A stretch of DNA of 64,000 nucleotides, from NCBI RefSeq assembly GCF_946404925.1, contig NZ_CAMJFM010000003.1, positions 102,887 to 166,886 of the forward strand. The letters are read 5' to 3'. This document shows positions 41,758-49,954 of this stretch, one piece after another. Under the pieces are notes generated by a model. It searched no databases. It was not told the origin of the DNA and saw only the letters and a list, made by a program, of their open reading frames with translations. The translations under genes and the position numbers were made by a program. The stretch comes from an uncultured Prevotella sp. (GTDB lineage Bacteria > Bacteroidota > Bacteroidia > Bacteroidales > Bacteroidaceae). Each line of letters begins with the position of its first letter. The stretch's first letter is position 1.

Positions 41758-43175
41758 TAATAGAGGTCGAGGAGGACTTTCTCGTAGATTTCGTATTCTG
41801 GAGATCTTAGGTAGCCCTCTTGTTGCCAGCGGGTGACCATCTTGTCGGCATTGGATGGCGTTACGTGTAGGATGTCGATCACATCTTGTTTGGTGAATAC
41901 CTCGGGGAGCATGGCATAGCGTCGCTTTGTCTTGAGCGTGTGGCGCACGTTTTTCTTGACTACTGAGAACTGGTCGTGCTCGTGCTCAAAGTAAACGTCC
42001 CAGAAACGACCGAAGTAATAACGCTGGCATGCAAACTGAATCTGCATGATGAGGCGGCAGAACCAACGGTCGGTCTTGTCGATGGTGATGGTGCCATGCT
42101 GTTGCCACTCATCCCAATGGCGCATCACCACAAATGGGATGCTGACATTCATGCCATAATAACCAACTCGCTTACACATCAGCTCGTCTGATTTGGAATT
42201 ATCTTCCTTGGCATCTTCCATGCGGTCGTTGGTCCAATCCCAACACTCTTCTTCGAGTTCCTTTACTGGCAACTCTCCGTGAGTCTTATCCAGACGCTCG
42301 GCCCACATGCGGAGTGTCTGATACTCCTCTGGCTCCTTGTAGTATTCCTTCGCTTCCTCGCGCTCCAGCATCTTGAAATTGGTTGAAGGCATGGGGATGG
42401 CTGCCAATCGTGTAGAGAGGCCATCGTTGATGTTGGCTCCGTTAACCTTGTGGCGAAGGGCGAATGGGGTGCCTGTGTATACGTAGTTCCAGTAAACATT
42501 GAATGTGTCGCAAACTGAGTCGACATTGCTATAGAACATACCATCCTCCTCGTTGTGGAATGATTTCATCTCGAGGAATCGCTTGTTGTTCCAATGCTCG
42601 CCTTGCTGCTTGATAGCATTGTCGAGCTCTGTATCGAACGAAAGCAGATGTAGGTGCATTGGCTCGCCATCAACAATGTCGATGGCATTTATCATGTCTT
42701 CGATAAATACCTTATTAGAGGTGCGTGCGGGATGGGTGCGAATAAGCGACTTTGGTTTTATAGGACCATCGCCCTTGCGACCATTATCGTCCCATCGCTT
42801 ATATCTACGTTTGTAGTTGTTCATGTCTTTACATCCTTGTTCTGAAACCTTAATGATAGGACCAGCCAAGAGATTGTAGAGCATGGTTACAAACGACTTG
42901 CCCGTACCAGGATCGCCAATGACGTAGATGCCATAGTTCATGCGACAGAGTTTGCCTCTTTGTCCGAAGTAACGATATGTACATCTGGTCATCAGTGTGC
43001 CCAGGAATGCGGCGCTCGAAAAGAGTGCGGCAGGGTAGGCGCCTACCTTAAGTCCGCGACAAACTTCGCGCATACAAGGATATGCATCCATCAACTTTTC
43101 AATCTCTTTGCCCGCATCTTCCATGATTAGTTCTATGCGCGAGCGCTTCATAGAATCTGTTATTCCGTCATTCAT
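41757..43175 (-). CDS. DUF3987-family ATPase (VapE/YfjI-like)
   Basis: About 472 residues from ATG at 43175 (MNDGITDSMKRS). The track start at 43232 lies upstream of the promoter's -7 box. Walker A GDPGTGKSFVTMLYN (about residue 88), Walker-B-like LHLLSFDTELDN (~175), and a C-terminal winged-helix-like segment FTKQDVIDILHVTPSNADKMVTRW. DUF3987 proteins occur on mobile elements, related to primase-helicase modules, function mostly unknown; solitary copies are frequent in Bacteroidales. The gene is bracketed by inverted copies of a GTCCAAAGT repeat. Confidence 0.82.
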   Translation of the reverse strand: MNDGITDSMKRSRIELIMEDAGKEIEKLMDAYPCMREVCRGLKVGAYPAALFSSAAFLGTLMTRCTYRYFGQRGKLCRMNYGIYVIGDPGTGKSFVTMLYNLLAGPIIKVSEQGCKDMNNYKRRYKRWDDNGRKGDGPIKPKSLIRTHPARTSNKVFIEDMINAIDIVDGEPMHLHLLSFDTELDNAIKQQGEHWNNKRFLEMKSFHNEEDGMFYSNVDSVCDTFNVYWNYVYTGTPFALRHKVNGANINDGLSTRLAAIPMPSTNFKMLEREEAKEYYKEPEEYQTLRMWAERLDKTHGELPVKELEEECWDWTNDRMEDAKEDNSKSDELMCKRVGYYGMNVSIPFVVMRHWDEWQQHGTITIDKTDRWFCRLIMQIQFACQRYYFGRFWDVYFEHEHDQFSVVKKNVRHTLKTKRRYAMLPEVFTKQDVIDILHVTPSNADKMVTRWQQEGYLRSPEYEIYEKVLLDLY

Positions 43176-43201
43176 CTTTTTCCTTAGTTTTGTTAGTGGT
43201 G

Positions 43202-43233
43202 CAAAGGTACTAATAATTTTCGACCTAGCCAAA
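43202..43233 (-). promoter_or_regulatory. Promoter of the DUF3987 gene
   Basis: Minus-strand TTTG (43230-43233), 20-bp spacer, TACCTTTG (43202-43209). Transcription would start near 43196, so the ATG at 43175 is the usable start. Confidence 0.75.
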
Positions 43234-43260
43234 CGTTTGTAAGATTAATCTTCGCGATAA

Positions 43261-43308
43261 CGCAGTGACGCAGTTACTTTGGACAAAAGGCGGTTTAAAA
43301 ATTACCAC
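43261..43308 (-). repeat. GTCCAAAGT repeat, inverted copy
   Basis: On the minus strand this reads GTGGTAATTTTTAAACCGCC then TTTTGTCCAAAGTAACTGCG and TCACTGCG. It matches the + strand copies at 41715-41757 and 43430-43478 with a few differences. With the copy at 41.7 kb it forms terminal inverted repeats around the DUF3987 gene. Confidence 0.78.
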
Positions 43309-43332
43309 TTTGGACTATAATTGGTTAATTTA

Positions 43333-43382
43333 ATTTTATATATTATATTATATATTATAATATATAATATAATATATAAAAT
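43333..43382. repeat. 50-bp perfect A+T palindrome
   Basis: Bases 43333-43382 contain only A and T and read the same on both strands with no central spacer; the symmetry centre is between 43357 and 43358. It could extrude as a cruciform. It sits between the two inverted GTCCAAAGT repeats. Confidence 0.9.
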
Positions 43383-43429
43383 ATATAGATAGTATTTTAT
43401 TACTTGTCTTGATCTCCCGCGTTGTATGG

Positions 43430-43478
43430 ATGGTAAATTTATTTTGGCTTTTTGTCCAAAGTAACTGTGTCACTGCGT
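43430..43478 (+). repeat. GTCCAAAGT repeat, third copy
   Basis: GATGGTAAATTTATTTTGGC followed by TTTTTGTCCAAAGTAACTGT and GTCACTGCG; same family as 41715-41757 and, inverted, 43261-43308. Confidence 0.78.
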
Positions 43479-43610
43479 GGAATGAACCGTAACTTCGTTG
43501 CCTTAAAAGTTACGTTTCGTTGCCCTTGAAGTTACGTTTCGATGATTATGGAGAGATTGAACCGTTCAATCTGGTAGATTCTGCCGTACAATCTCATAGA
43601 TTGCTTACTT

Positions 43611-44606
43611 CTATCTGAACGAGTCGGTAAGGAGTTTGATTTCGATTTGGGGGGCGATGCGCTCGTAGAGGATGTTGTAGACGGCATCGAGGATAGGCAT
43701 GTTGACGTGGCAATGACGGTTGATCTCCTTCATACACTTGGTGCCAAAATAACCCTCGGCTATCATCTCCATCTCAATTTGGGCGCTCTTAACTGAGTAG
43801 CCTTTACCAATCATGGTGCCAAAGGTGCGGTTACGTGAGAAATTACTGTAGCCAGTAACCAACAGGTCGCCAAGGTAAACGCTATCGTAGGCGTTGCGCT
43901 CAAGGGGATAGACGGCTGTAAGGAAGCGGTTCATCTCCTGAACGGCATTGGCCATAAGAACGGATTGGAAGTTGTCGCCATACTTCAATCCACTACAGAT
44001 ACCAGCTGCGATGGCATAGACATTCTTCAAAACGGAAGAATACTCGATGCCCACCACATCGGTAGAGGTCTTTGTCTTGATGTACTCGCTCGAAAGGACA
44101 TCGCAGAAGGCCTGGGCCTTTTCGCGATCGGCACATCCCACGGTGAGGTAGGAGAGTCGCTCGAGCGCAACCTCCTCAGCATGCGATGGGCCACCAATGC
44201 AAGCAAGATTCTCGTAAGGTACATCGTATACCTGATGGAAATACTCGCTACAAACGAGATTTTCATCAGGTACGATACCCTTAATAGCAGTTAATATAAA
44301 CTTATCGCGTATGCGCGTCTTCAGTTTCTTAAGATGACTCTTGAGGTAAGGCGATGGGGTGACGAACACCAGCGTGTCGTACTGCTGGGCAATACGGTTC
44401 AGATCGCTATCGAAGTATATTTCGTCGATATTGAAGTGGACACTGGTGAGGTAGGCAGGGTTGTGACCCATGCGACGGAAGTCCTCGATACGGTCGTCGC
44501 GACGCATATACCAGCCAATGTGGTGGGTGTGACTCACCACGATTTTGGCTATGGCTGTGGCCCATGAGCCGCCACCAATTATTGCTATCTTACCACAATC
44601 AAACAT
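43611..44606 (-). CDS. gpsA: Glycerol-3-phosphate dehydrogenase [NAD(P)+]
   Basis: 331 residues. Rossmann motif IIGGGSWATAIAKI near residue 9, catalytic Lys region YSSVLKNVYAIAAGICSGLKYGDN near 185 and LGDLLVTGYSNFSRNRTFG near 240. It reduces dihydroxyacetone phosphate to sn-glycerol-3-phosphate for phospholipid synthesis. It follows lysS on the same strand after a short TTAAACAT repeat, so is probably in the same transcript. Confidence 0.96.
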   Translation of the reverse strand: MFDCGKIAIIGGGSWATAIAKIVVSHTHHIGWYMRRDDRIEDFRRMGHNPAYLTSVHFNIDEIYFDSDLNRIAQQYDTLVFVTPSPYLKSHLKKLKTRIRDKFILTAIKGIVPDENLVCSEYFHQVYDVPYENLACIGGPSHAEEVALERLSYLTVGCADREKAQAFCDVLSSEYIKTKTSTDVVGIEYSSVLKNVYAIAAGICSGLKYGDNFQSVLMANAVQEMNRFLTAVYPLERNAYDSVYLGDLLVTGYSNFSRNRTFGTMIGKGYSVKSAQIEMEMIAEGYFGTKCMKEINRHCHVNMPILDAVYNILYERIAPQIEIKLLTDSFR

Positions 44607-44634
44607 TAAACGTTAAACATTAAACATTAAACGT
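44604..44634. repeat. ATTAAACGTTAAAC tract between lysS and gpsA
   Basis: Tandem ATTAAAC/GTTAAAC heptads fill the gap between the gpsA start and the lysS stop. Same style as the tracts at 15537 and 32476. Confidence 0.65.
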
Positions 44635-46361
44635 TAGGCTTGCGCCTTCTCAATCCATGCTGCAACCTCGTCTACGCTTGGCTTCTGCATCTCGAGCTTG
44701 TACTTCTTCACGATGTCGCCAATCTTCTGCTGCAGACCCTGAGGCTTCTCGTCCTTGATGTTAGTGATGAGGTTGAAACCAGCCTTGCGCAGAACAGGTA
44801 CCCACTCCTCAGCCACGCCAATCTCGGCCCACTCGGCTGGGGTGCTCTGTGGAATCTTCTTCTCAGGCTTCATCTGTGGGAACAGCATGACCTCGCCAAT
44901 GGTGAACTTACCTGTGAGCAGCATCACCAAGCGATCGATACCGATACCGATACCAAACGTTGGAGGCATACCATACTGAAGCGCACGCAGGAAGTCCTGG
45001 TCGATGATCATAGCCTCGTCGTCGCCCTTATCAGCAAGCTTCATCTGTTCGATGAAACGCTCCTCCTGATCGATTGGGTCGTTAAGCTCAGAGTAGGCGT
45101 TAGCCAGCTCCTTACCATTAACCATCAGCTCAAAACGCTCGGTGAGTCCTGGCTTAGAGCGATGCATCTTGGTGAGAGGTGACATCTCAACTGGATAGTC
45201 GGTGATGAAGGTAGGCTGGATGAAGCTGCCCTCGCAGAACTCGCCAAACAGCTCATCGATGAGTTTACCCTTACCCATGGTCTCGTCTACATCCATGCCC
45301 TTTGAGAGGCAGAATGCACGAATCTCGTCTTCGCTCTTGCCATCGCAGTCGAAGCCAGTCTTCTCCTTGATGGCATCGAGGATAGGCAGACGACGGAATG
45401 GGGCCTTGAACGAGATGATGTTGCCATCTATCTCAACCTCGGGCTTACCGTTAACAGCGGTACAAATCTGCTCGAGCATGTTCTCGGTGAAGGTCATACC
45501 CCAAAGCAGGTCCTTGTAGCTCACGTAGAGCTCCATGCAGGTAAACTCTGGGTTGTGAGTCTTGTCCATACCCTCGTTGCGGAAGTTCTTACCCATCTCG
45601 TAAACACCCTCGAAACCACCTACGATGAGGCGCTTCAGATAGAGCTCGGTAGCGATACGCATGTACATATCCTGATTGAGCGCATTGAAGTGGGTGATGA
45701 ATGGGCGGGCTGAAGCACCACCTGCGATGTTCTGCAGGATAGGTGTGTCAACCTCGGTATAACCAGCATTGTCGAGAATGCTGCGAAGTGTGCGGATGAT
45801 GGTGGCACGCTTCAAGAAGGTATCTTTTACGCCCTCGTTAACCACCAGGTCTACATAGCGCTGGCGATAACGGAGCTCTGGATCGTCAAACTTATCGTAA
45901 GCCACACCGTCCTTATACTTCACGATAGGCAGTGGCTTGAGCGACTTAGAAAGCAGGGTGAGCTCAGAAGCATGAACTGAGATCTCGCCTGTCTGGGTGC
46001 GGAATACCTTACCCTTTACGCCAATAAAGTCGCCAATATCCAGCAGACGCTTAAATACATTATTATATAAGTCTTTATTCTCGCCTGGACAAATGTCGTC
46101 GCGAGTGATATAAACCTGAATTCGACCTTTTGAGTCCTGAAGCTCGGCAAACGATGCCTTACCCATGACGCGACGACTCATCATACGACCTGCGATGGTC
46201 ACTTCACGCTCTTCGTCGTCCTTGAAATTTTCCTTAATCTCTGTGCTGAAAGCATTAGTTGGGAACTCGGCTGCAGGATAGGGGTCGATGCCCATCGAGC
46301 GCAGTTCCTGAAGGCTCTGACGCCTTCCGATTTCTTGTTCGCTTAATTCTAAAATGTTCAT
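44634..46361 (-). CDS. lysS: Lysyl-tRNA synthetase (class II)
   Basis: 575 residues, a little longer than E. coli LysS (about 505) owing to a C-terminal extension common in Bacteroidetes (KPQGLQQKIGDIVKKYKLEM...). N-terminal OB fold (EVTIAGRMMSRRVMGKASFAELQDS), motif 2 FRNEGMDKTHNPEFTCMELY near 260 and motif 3 GIGIGIDRLVMLLTG near 480. It charges tRNA-Lys. A TAACTTTG-type -7 box on the minus strand at 46395-46402 probably serves it. Confidence 0.97.
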   Translation of the reverse strand: MNILELSEQEIGRRQSLQELRSMGIDPYPAAEFPTNAFSTEIKENFKDDEEREVTIAGRMMSRRVMGKASFAELQDSKGRIQVYITRDDICPGENKDLYNNVFKRLLDIGDFIGVKGKVFRTQTGEISVHASELTLLSKSLKPLPIVKYKDGVAYDKFDDPELRYRQRYVDLVVNEGVKDTFLKRATIIRTLRSILDNAGYTEVDTPILQNIAGGASARPFITHFNALNQDMYMRIATELYLKRLIVGGFEGVYEMGKNFRNEGMDKTHNPEFTCMELYVSYKDLLWGMTFTENMLEQICTAVNGKPEVEIDGNIISFKAPFRRLPILDAIKEKTGFDCDGKSEDEIRAFCLSKGMDVDETMGKGKLIDELFGEFCEGSFIQPTFITDYPVEMSPLTKMHRSKPGLTERFELMVNGKELANAYSELNDPIDQEERFIEQMKLADKGDDEAMIIDQDFLRALQYGMPPTFGIGIGIDRLVMLLTGKFTIGEVMLFPQMKPEKKIPQSTPAEWAEIGVAEEWVPVLRKAGFNLITNIKDEKPQGLQQKIGDIVKKYKLEMQKPSVDEVAAWIEKAQA

Positions 46362-46461
46362 CTTAAATATTCGAATATTTCAATTTTATGGCTGCAAAGT
46401 TACAAAAATCTCGCGAAAAATGCAAGATTAGAGTAAATATTTGCAAAAAAAGTGCGAAATA

Positions 46462-46493
46462 TTTGTGTGGTTGAGAATAAATATATAAATTTG
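46462..46493 (+). promoter_or_regulatory. Promoter of the ROK gene cluster
   Basis: TTTG (46462-46465), 20-bp spacer, TAAATTTG (46486-46493), 24 bp before the first ROK ATG. Confidence 0.75.
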
Positions 46494-46517
46494 TAGCACG
46501 ATAACTTAGAACAACTA

Positions 46518-47498
46518 ATGGAACAAGAGACTATAAAGAAAAGAGTTGTTGGAATTGACATCAGTCTGGATGCCACCACTTACGCCATTGTCGACGTGAA
46601 GGGTGAAGTGATAGCTATGGACAGTTTCCCAACAATGGACTACCCTGAAATCAACCAATTCATCTCAGCCTTAAGCGACCATCTGATCAAGTTGGTCGAA
46701 GAAAACGGTGGCTATGAAAGCATCAGATCGGTGGGCATAAGCGCCCCAAGTGCCAACTTTATGAACGGAAGCATCGTGAATGCGCCTAACCTGCCTTGGA
46801 AGGGCGTGATACCACTGAGTATACTGCTGAGAGACCGTACTGGATATGCCGTGGCAGTGGCAAATAATGCTGACGTGAGGGCGCTTGGCGAGCATGCATT
46901 TGGAATGGCCAAAGGTATGCGTGACTTTGTGGTGGTAACCATGGGTAACGGCATAGGCAGCTGCCTCTTCTCGAATGGCATGATACACAAAGGCAACGAA
47001 GGATTTGCTGGCGAGATAGGGCATACGTGCATCGTGAACAACGGTCGCCAATGTACCTGTGGAAACAAGGGATGTCTTGAGGCCTATGTGGCAGCAAGAG
47101 GCATCGTAGCCACAGCCAAAGAGCTGATGGAAGAAACAGATAAGCCATCGCTGATGCGAGGCGTTGAGAAACTGACACCGAAACTGATAACTGACTTCTG
47201 CAATCAGGGCGACGAGATGGCCATCGAGGTATATCGCAGAACGGGCGAGATGCTGGGTATGGGTCTTGCCAACTACGGATCGATGGTAGACCCTGAGGCG
47301 TTTATCTTTACAGGCGGTATTGCTAAGGCTGGCAAGTGGTTGTTTGATCCAGCCAAGAAGGTGTTCGACGAATACGTGTTCCACAATACCTGTGGCAAGA
47401 TTAAGTTCCTGGTATCCGAGGAAGATCGCGTGTTGAACGATGTGCTTGGCGCAAGCGTGCTGGCATGGGAAGTTAGAGAGTATTCATTGTTTAAATAA
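46518..47498 (+). CDS. ROK family protein 1, catalytic Asp replaced
   Basis: 326 residues. ROK (repressor/ORF/kinase) features: GEIGHTCIVNNGRQCTCGNKGCLEAY, which holds the zinc-binding CxCGxxGC motif and the GH. The N-terminal phosphate motif reads GIDISLDATTYAIVD instead of the usual DxGGT. The sugar-kinase catalytic position, normally ENDANAAALGE, reads ANNADVRALGE: the Asp of NDA is Asn here. It may therefore bind sugar without phosphorylating it. No N-terminal HTH, so not a classic ROK repressor. First of three tandem paralogs. Confidence 0.82.
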   Translation: MEQETIKKRVVGIDISLDATTYAIVDVKGEVIAMDSFPTMDYPEINQFISALSDHLIKLVEENGGYESIRSVGISAPSANFMNGSIVNAPNLPWKGVIPLSILLRDRTGYAVAVANNADVRALGEHAFGMAKGMRDFVVVTMGNGIGSCLFSNGMIHKGNEGFAGEIGHTCIVNNGRQCTCGNKGCLEAYVAARGIVATAKELMEETDKPSLMRGVEKLTPKLITDFCNQGDEMAIEVYRRTGEMLGMGLANYGSMVDPEAFIFTGGIAKAGKWLFDPAKKVFDEYVFHNTCGKIKFLVSEEDRVLNDVLGASVLAWEVREYSLFK

Positions 47499-47506
47499 GT
47501 GATATT

Positions 47507-48514
47507 ATGGCGACTAATGATAATTCAGTTGAGAGCGTAGACAAAATCAAAACCCGCGTTATAGGTATCGACATACGTGTGGATAGAACCACCTTTGCTG
47601 TGGTGGACATCAGAGGCGAGATTGTGGCGCAAGACTACTTTCTGACTTCTGATTATGCTGAGGTTAACGACTATATAGGTGCTCTGAGCGAGAAGGTGAT
47701 TGCGCTGGCAGAGGAGAATGGTGGCTATGACACCATCCGCTCGGTAGGCGTGAGTGCTCCATCGGCCAGTTCGGTTACTGGATGCATCGAGAATGCAGCC
47801 AACCTGCCTTGGAAGGGCGTCATCCCCCTGAGTGCTCTGCTGAGAGACCGTCTGGGATTGGCCGTAGCTGTGGCCAACGATGCACACATATCGGCACTCA
47901 GCGAGAAATCGTATGGTAGCGCCCATGGTATGAAAGACTTTGTGGTGGTATCGATAAGCCATGGCGGACTGGGTAGCTGTTTCTTCTCAAATGGTCAGCC
48001 ACACCTGGGCTATAATGGCTTTGCAGGCGAGGTGGGCCACACCTGTGTAGAGGTGGACGGACGCCAATGCGGATGCGGAAACAAGGGATGCCTTGAGGCT
48101 TACTGCTCGGAGAAGGGATTGACGAAAACGGCTGAGGAGATGATAGCTGCCAGCAAGGAGCCCACATTGTTGAGCAATCTGCAGGAGCTGACCATCAAGT
48201 CGATAGCCGACTGCTGTTATAAAGGTGACAAGGTGGCCATCGAGGTGTTCCGCCAAACGGGCGAGCGACTCGGACTCGGATTGGCCAACTATGCATCGGT
48301 CTTGAATCCAGAAGCCATTATCCTAACTGGCGACATGACGCAAGCTGGAAAATGGTTGCTTAAGCCTATGAGATCCTCATTCGAGGAGCATGTGTTCCAT
48401 AACATCAAGAACAAGACCCGTATCCTGGTGTCAATCCTGAAGGAGGGTGAGCGAGATGTGCTTGGAGCAAGCGCCCTGGCATGGGACGTAAAGGAATACT
48501 CACTATTTAAATAA
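47507..48514 (+). CDS. ROK family protein 2
   Basis: 335 residues, closely related to its neighbours. Starts with a short polar extension, then GIDIRVDRTTFAVVDIRGEIV. VANDAHISALSE keeps the NDA catalytic Asp; GEVGHTCVEVDGRQCGCGNKGCLEAY carries the ROK zinc motif. ATP-side glycine motif again lacks the common DxGGT form. Could be a glucokinase-like sugar kinase; substrate not evident. Starts 8 bp after gene 1 and is followed closely by gene 3; all three end (V/W)xEYSLFK. Confidence 0.82.
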   Translation: MATNDNSVESVDKIKTRVIGIDIRVDRTTFAVVDIRGEIVAQDYFLTSDYAEVNDYIGALSEKVIALAEENGGYDTIRSVGVSAPSASSVTGCIENAANLPWKGVIPLSALLRDRLGLAVAVANDAHISALSEKSYGSAHGMKDFVVVSISHGGLGSCFFSNGQPHLGYNGFAGEVGHTCVEVDGRQCGCGNKGCLEAYCSEKGLTKTAEEMIAASKEPTLLSNLQELTIKSIADCCYKGDKVAIEVFRQTGERLGLGLANYASVLNPEAIILTGDMTQAGKWLLKPMRSSFEEHVFHNIKNKTRILVSILKEGERDVLGASALAWDVKEYSLFK

Positions 48515-48528
48515 TATAACTAGACAAT

Positions 48529-49509
48529 ATGGAAGAATATCAGATTAAAACAAAAGTGGTAGGTGTTGACATCAGTAATGAGCGTACAACCTACGCCGTT
48601 GTGGACATCCGTGGAAACATTATTGCCGAGGAACATTTCTCAACCTACGATTATCCAGATGTGAACAACTTTGTGAAGGATCTTAGCGATAAGATTGTGA
48701 CACTGGTTGAGGCAAATGGAGGTTACGAGACCATCCGATCGATAGGTGTTAGCTCGCCAAGTGCAAGTTCGGTATCAGGCTGTATCGAGAATGCCGCCAA
48801 CCTGCCTTGGAAGGGTATAGTGCCACTGGCTGCTATGCTGAGAGACAGAATCGGACTCGCAGTAGGTCTTTCGAACGATGCACATATTTCGGCATTGGGT
48901 GAGTACACCTTCGGATGCGCACACGGTATGAAGAACTTCATCATCCTGAGCATGGGTGTGGGACTGGGTAGCTGCTTCTTCTCAGCAGGAGGCGACCACC
49001 AAGGTCACAACGGCTATGCAGGTGAGTTTGGTCATACCTGTGTGGTGAACCACGGACGTAAGTGCGGATGTGGACACGAGGGATGTTTGGAGGCTTATGC
49101 TGGTGCCGCTGGTATTGTGCATACGGCTGAAGAGCTGATGGCCGAGACGGGCAAGCCTACACTGATGAAGGATCTAGACAAGCTTACACCACGCACCATC
49201 AAGATGTGTTGTGATAAGGGCGACGAACTGGCTATCGAGACATTCCGCAGAACAGGAGAAATCCTGGGATTGGCCATAGCCAACTATGCATCGATAGTAG
49301 ACCCTGAGGCTATCATCCTTACAGGTGGTATATCGCATGCAGGCAAGTGGCTGCTCGAACCAACCTACGAGTCGTTCGAGCAACACGTGTTTGGCAACCT
49401 GCGTGGCAAGGTAAAGATTCTGGTTTCGAAGCTTAACGACCGCGAGCGCGATGTGCTTGGTGCCAGCGCCTTGGCGTGGAGCGTGCCAGAGTACTCTCTG
49501 TTTAAGTGA
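48529..49509 (+). CDS. ROK family protein 3
   Basis: 326 residues. GVDISNERTTYAVVDIRGNII, LSNDAHISALGEYTFG with the catalytic Asp, and GEFGHTCVVNHGRKCGCGHEGCLEAYAG with the zinc motif. Conserved with copies 1 and 2 over the full length, so the set arose by tandem duplication. The men operon begins 28 bp downstream, so transcription may continue into it. Functional assignment (sugar kinase or sugar-binding regulator) is uncertain. Confidence 0.82.
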   Translation: MEEYQIKTKVVGVDISNERTTYAVVDIRGNIIAEEHFSTYDYPDVNNFVKDLSDKIVTLVEANGGYETIRSIGVSSPSASSVSGCIENAANLPWKGIVPLAAMLRDRIGLAVGLSNDAHISALGEYTFGCAHGMKNFIILSMGVGLGSCFFSAGGDHQGHNGYAGEFGHTCVVNHGRKCGCGHEGCLEAYAGAAGIVHTAEELMAETGKPTLMKDLDKLTPRTIKMCCDKGDELAIETFRRTGEILGLAIANYASIVDPEAIILTGGISHAGKWLLEPTYESFEQHVFGNLRGKVKILVSKLNDRERDVLGASALAWSVPEYSLFK

Positions 49510-49537
49510 GAATTTGGATTTTAGAATTAAGAGGTTA

Positions 49538-49954
49538 ATGAACGTAGAGAGAATAAAGGAACTTATAAACGAAAAACCCAATTTAAGTACAGCCCTCGGG
49601 ATGGAATTTATTTCCACTCCCGAGGACGATACTTGTATGGCGAGAATGAAGGTTGACGAGCGAAATCGCCAGCCATTCGGATTCCTGAGTGGTGGCGCAT
49701 CGCTTGCTCTGGCCGAGAATCTGGCTGGAGTAGCATCGTCAGCTTTATGCCCAGGATGTGCTTGTGTGGGTATTGAGGTGAGCGGTAGTCATGTGAAGGC
49801 CGTGGCCGAGGGCGACACCGTTACTGCCTATGCCCGTATGTTGCACAAGGGTACCACCCTGCATGTGTGGAATGTAGATATTAAGGACACTACTGATGAG
49901 CTGATATCGAGTGTGCGAGTTACTAACTATATCATCAAACAGAAGAAAAAGTAA
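49538..49954 (+). CDS. PaaI-type hotdog thioesterase (probable DHNA-CoA thioesterase)
   Basis: 138 residues from ATG at 49538; the track start at 49451 reads into the ROK gene. Hotdog-fold pattern: NRQPFGFLSGGASLALAENLAGVAS (the G-G-ASLALAE helix with the catalytic Glu region) and VGIEVSGSHVKAVAEGDTV. Located directly before menF and ending on the menF ATG, it most likely hydrolyses 1,4-dihydroxy-2-naphthoyl-CoA, the step after MenB. That role rests on context. Confidence 0.85.
   Translation: MNVERIKELINEKPNLSTALGMEFISTPEDDTCMARMKVDERNRQPFGFLSGGASLALAENLAGVASSALCPGCACVGIEVSGSHVKAVAEGDTVTAYARMLHKGTTLHVWNVDIKDTTDELISSVRVTNYIIKQKKK

Larger units (their letters stand above)
43234..43610. other. 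Intergenic region with nested inverted repeats
   Basis: No gene is seen. The region contains a ~31-bp inverted repeat pair (43261-43291 and about 43445-43476), an all-AT 50-bp palindrome between them, and a GTTACGTTTCG direct repeat at 43509-43519 and 43531-43541 just before the gpsA 3' end. Confidence 0.75.

Noticed and set aside
46671-47384. Long antisense ORF in the first ROK gene
   Set aside because: Mirror frame of a conserved coding sequence; similar antisense frames occur in all three paralogs because of codon bias.
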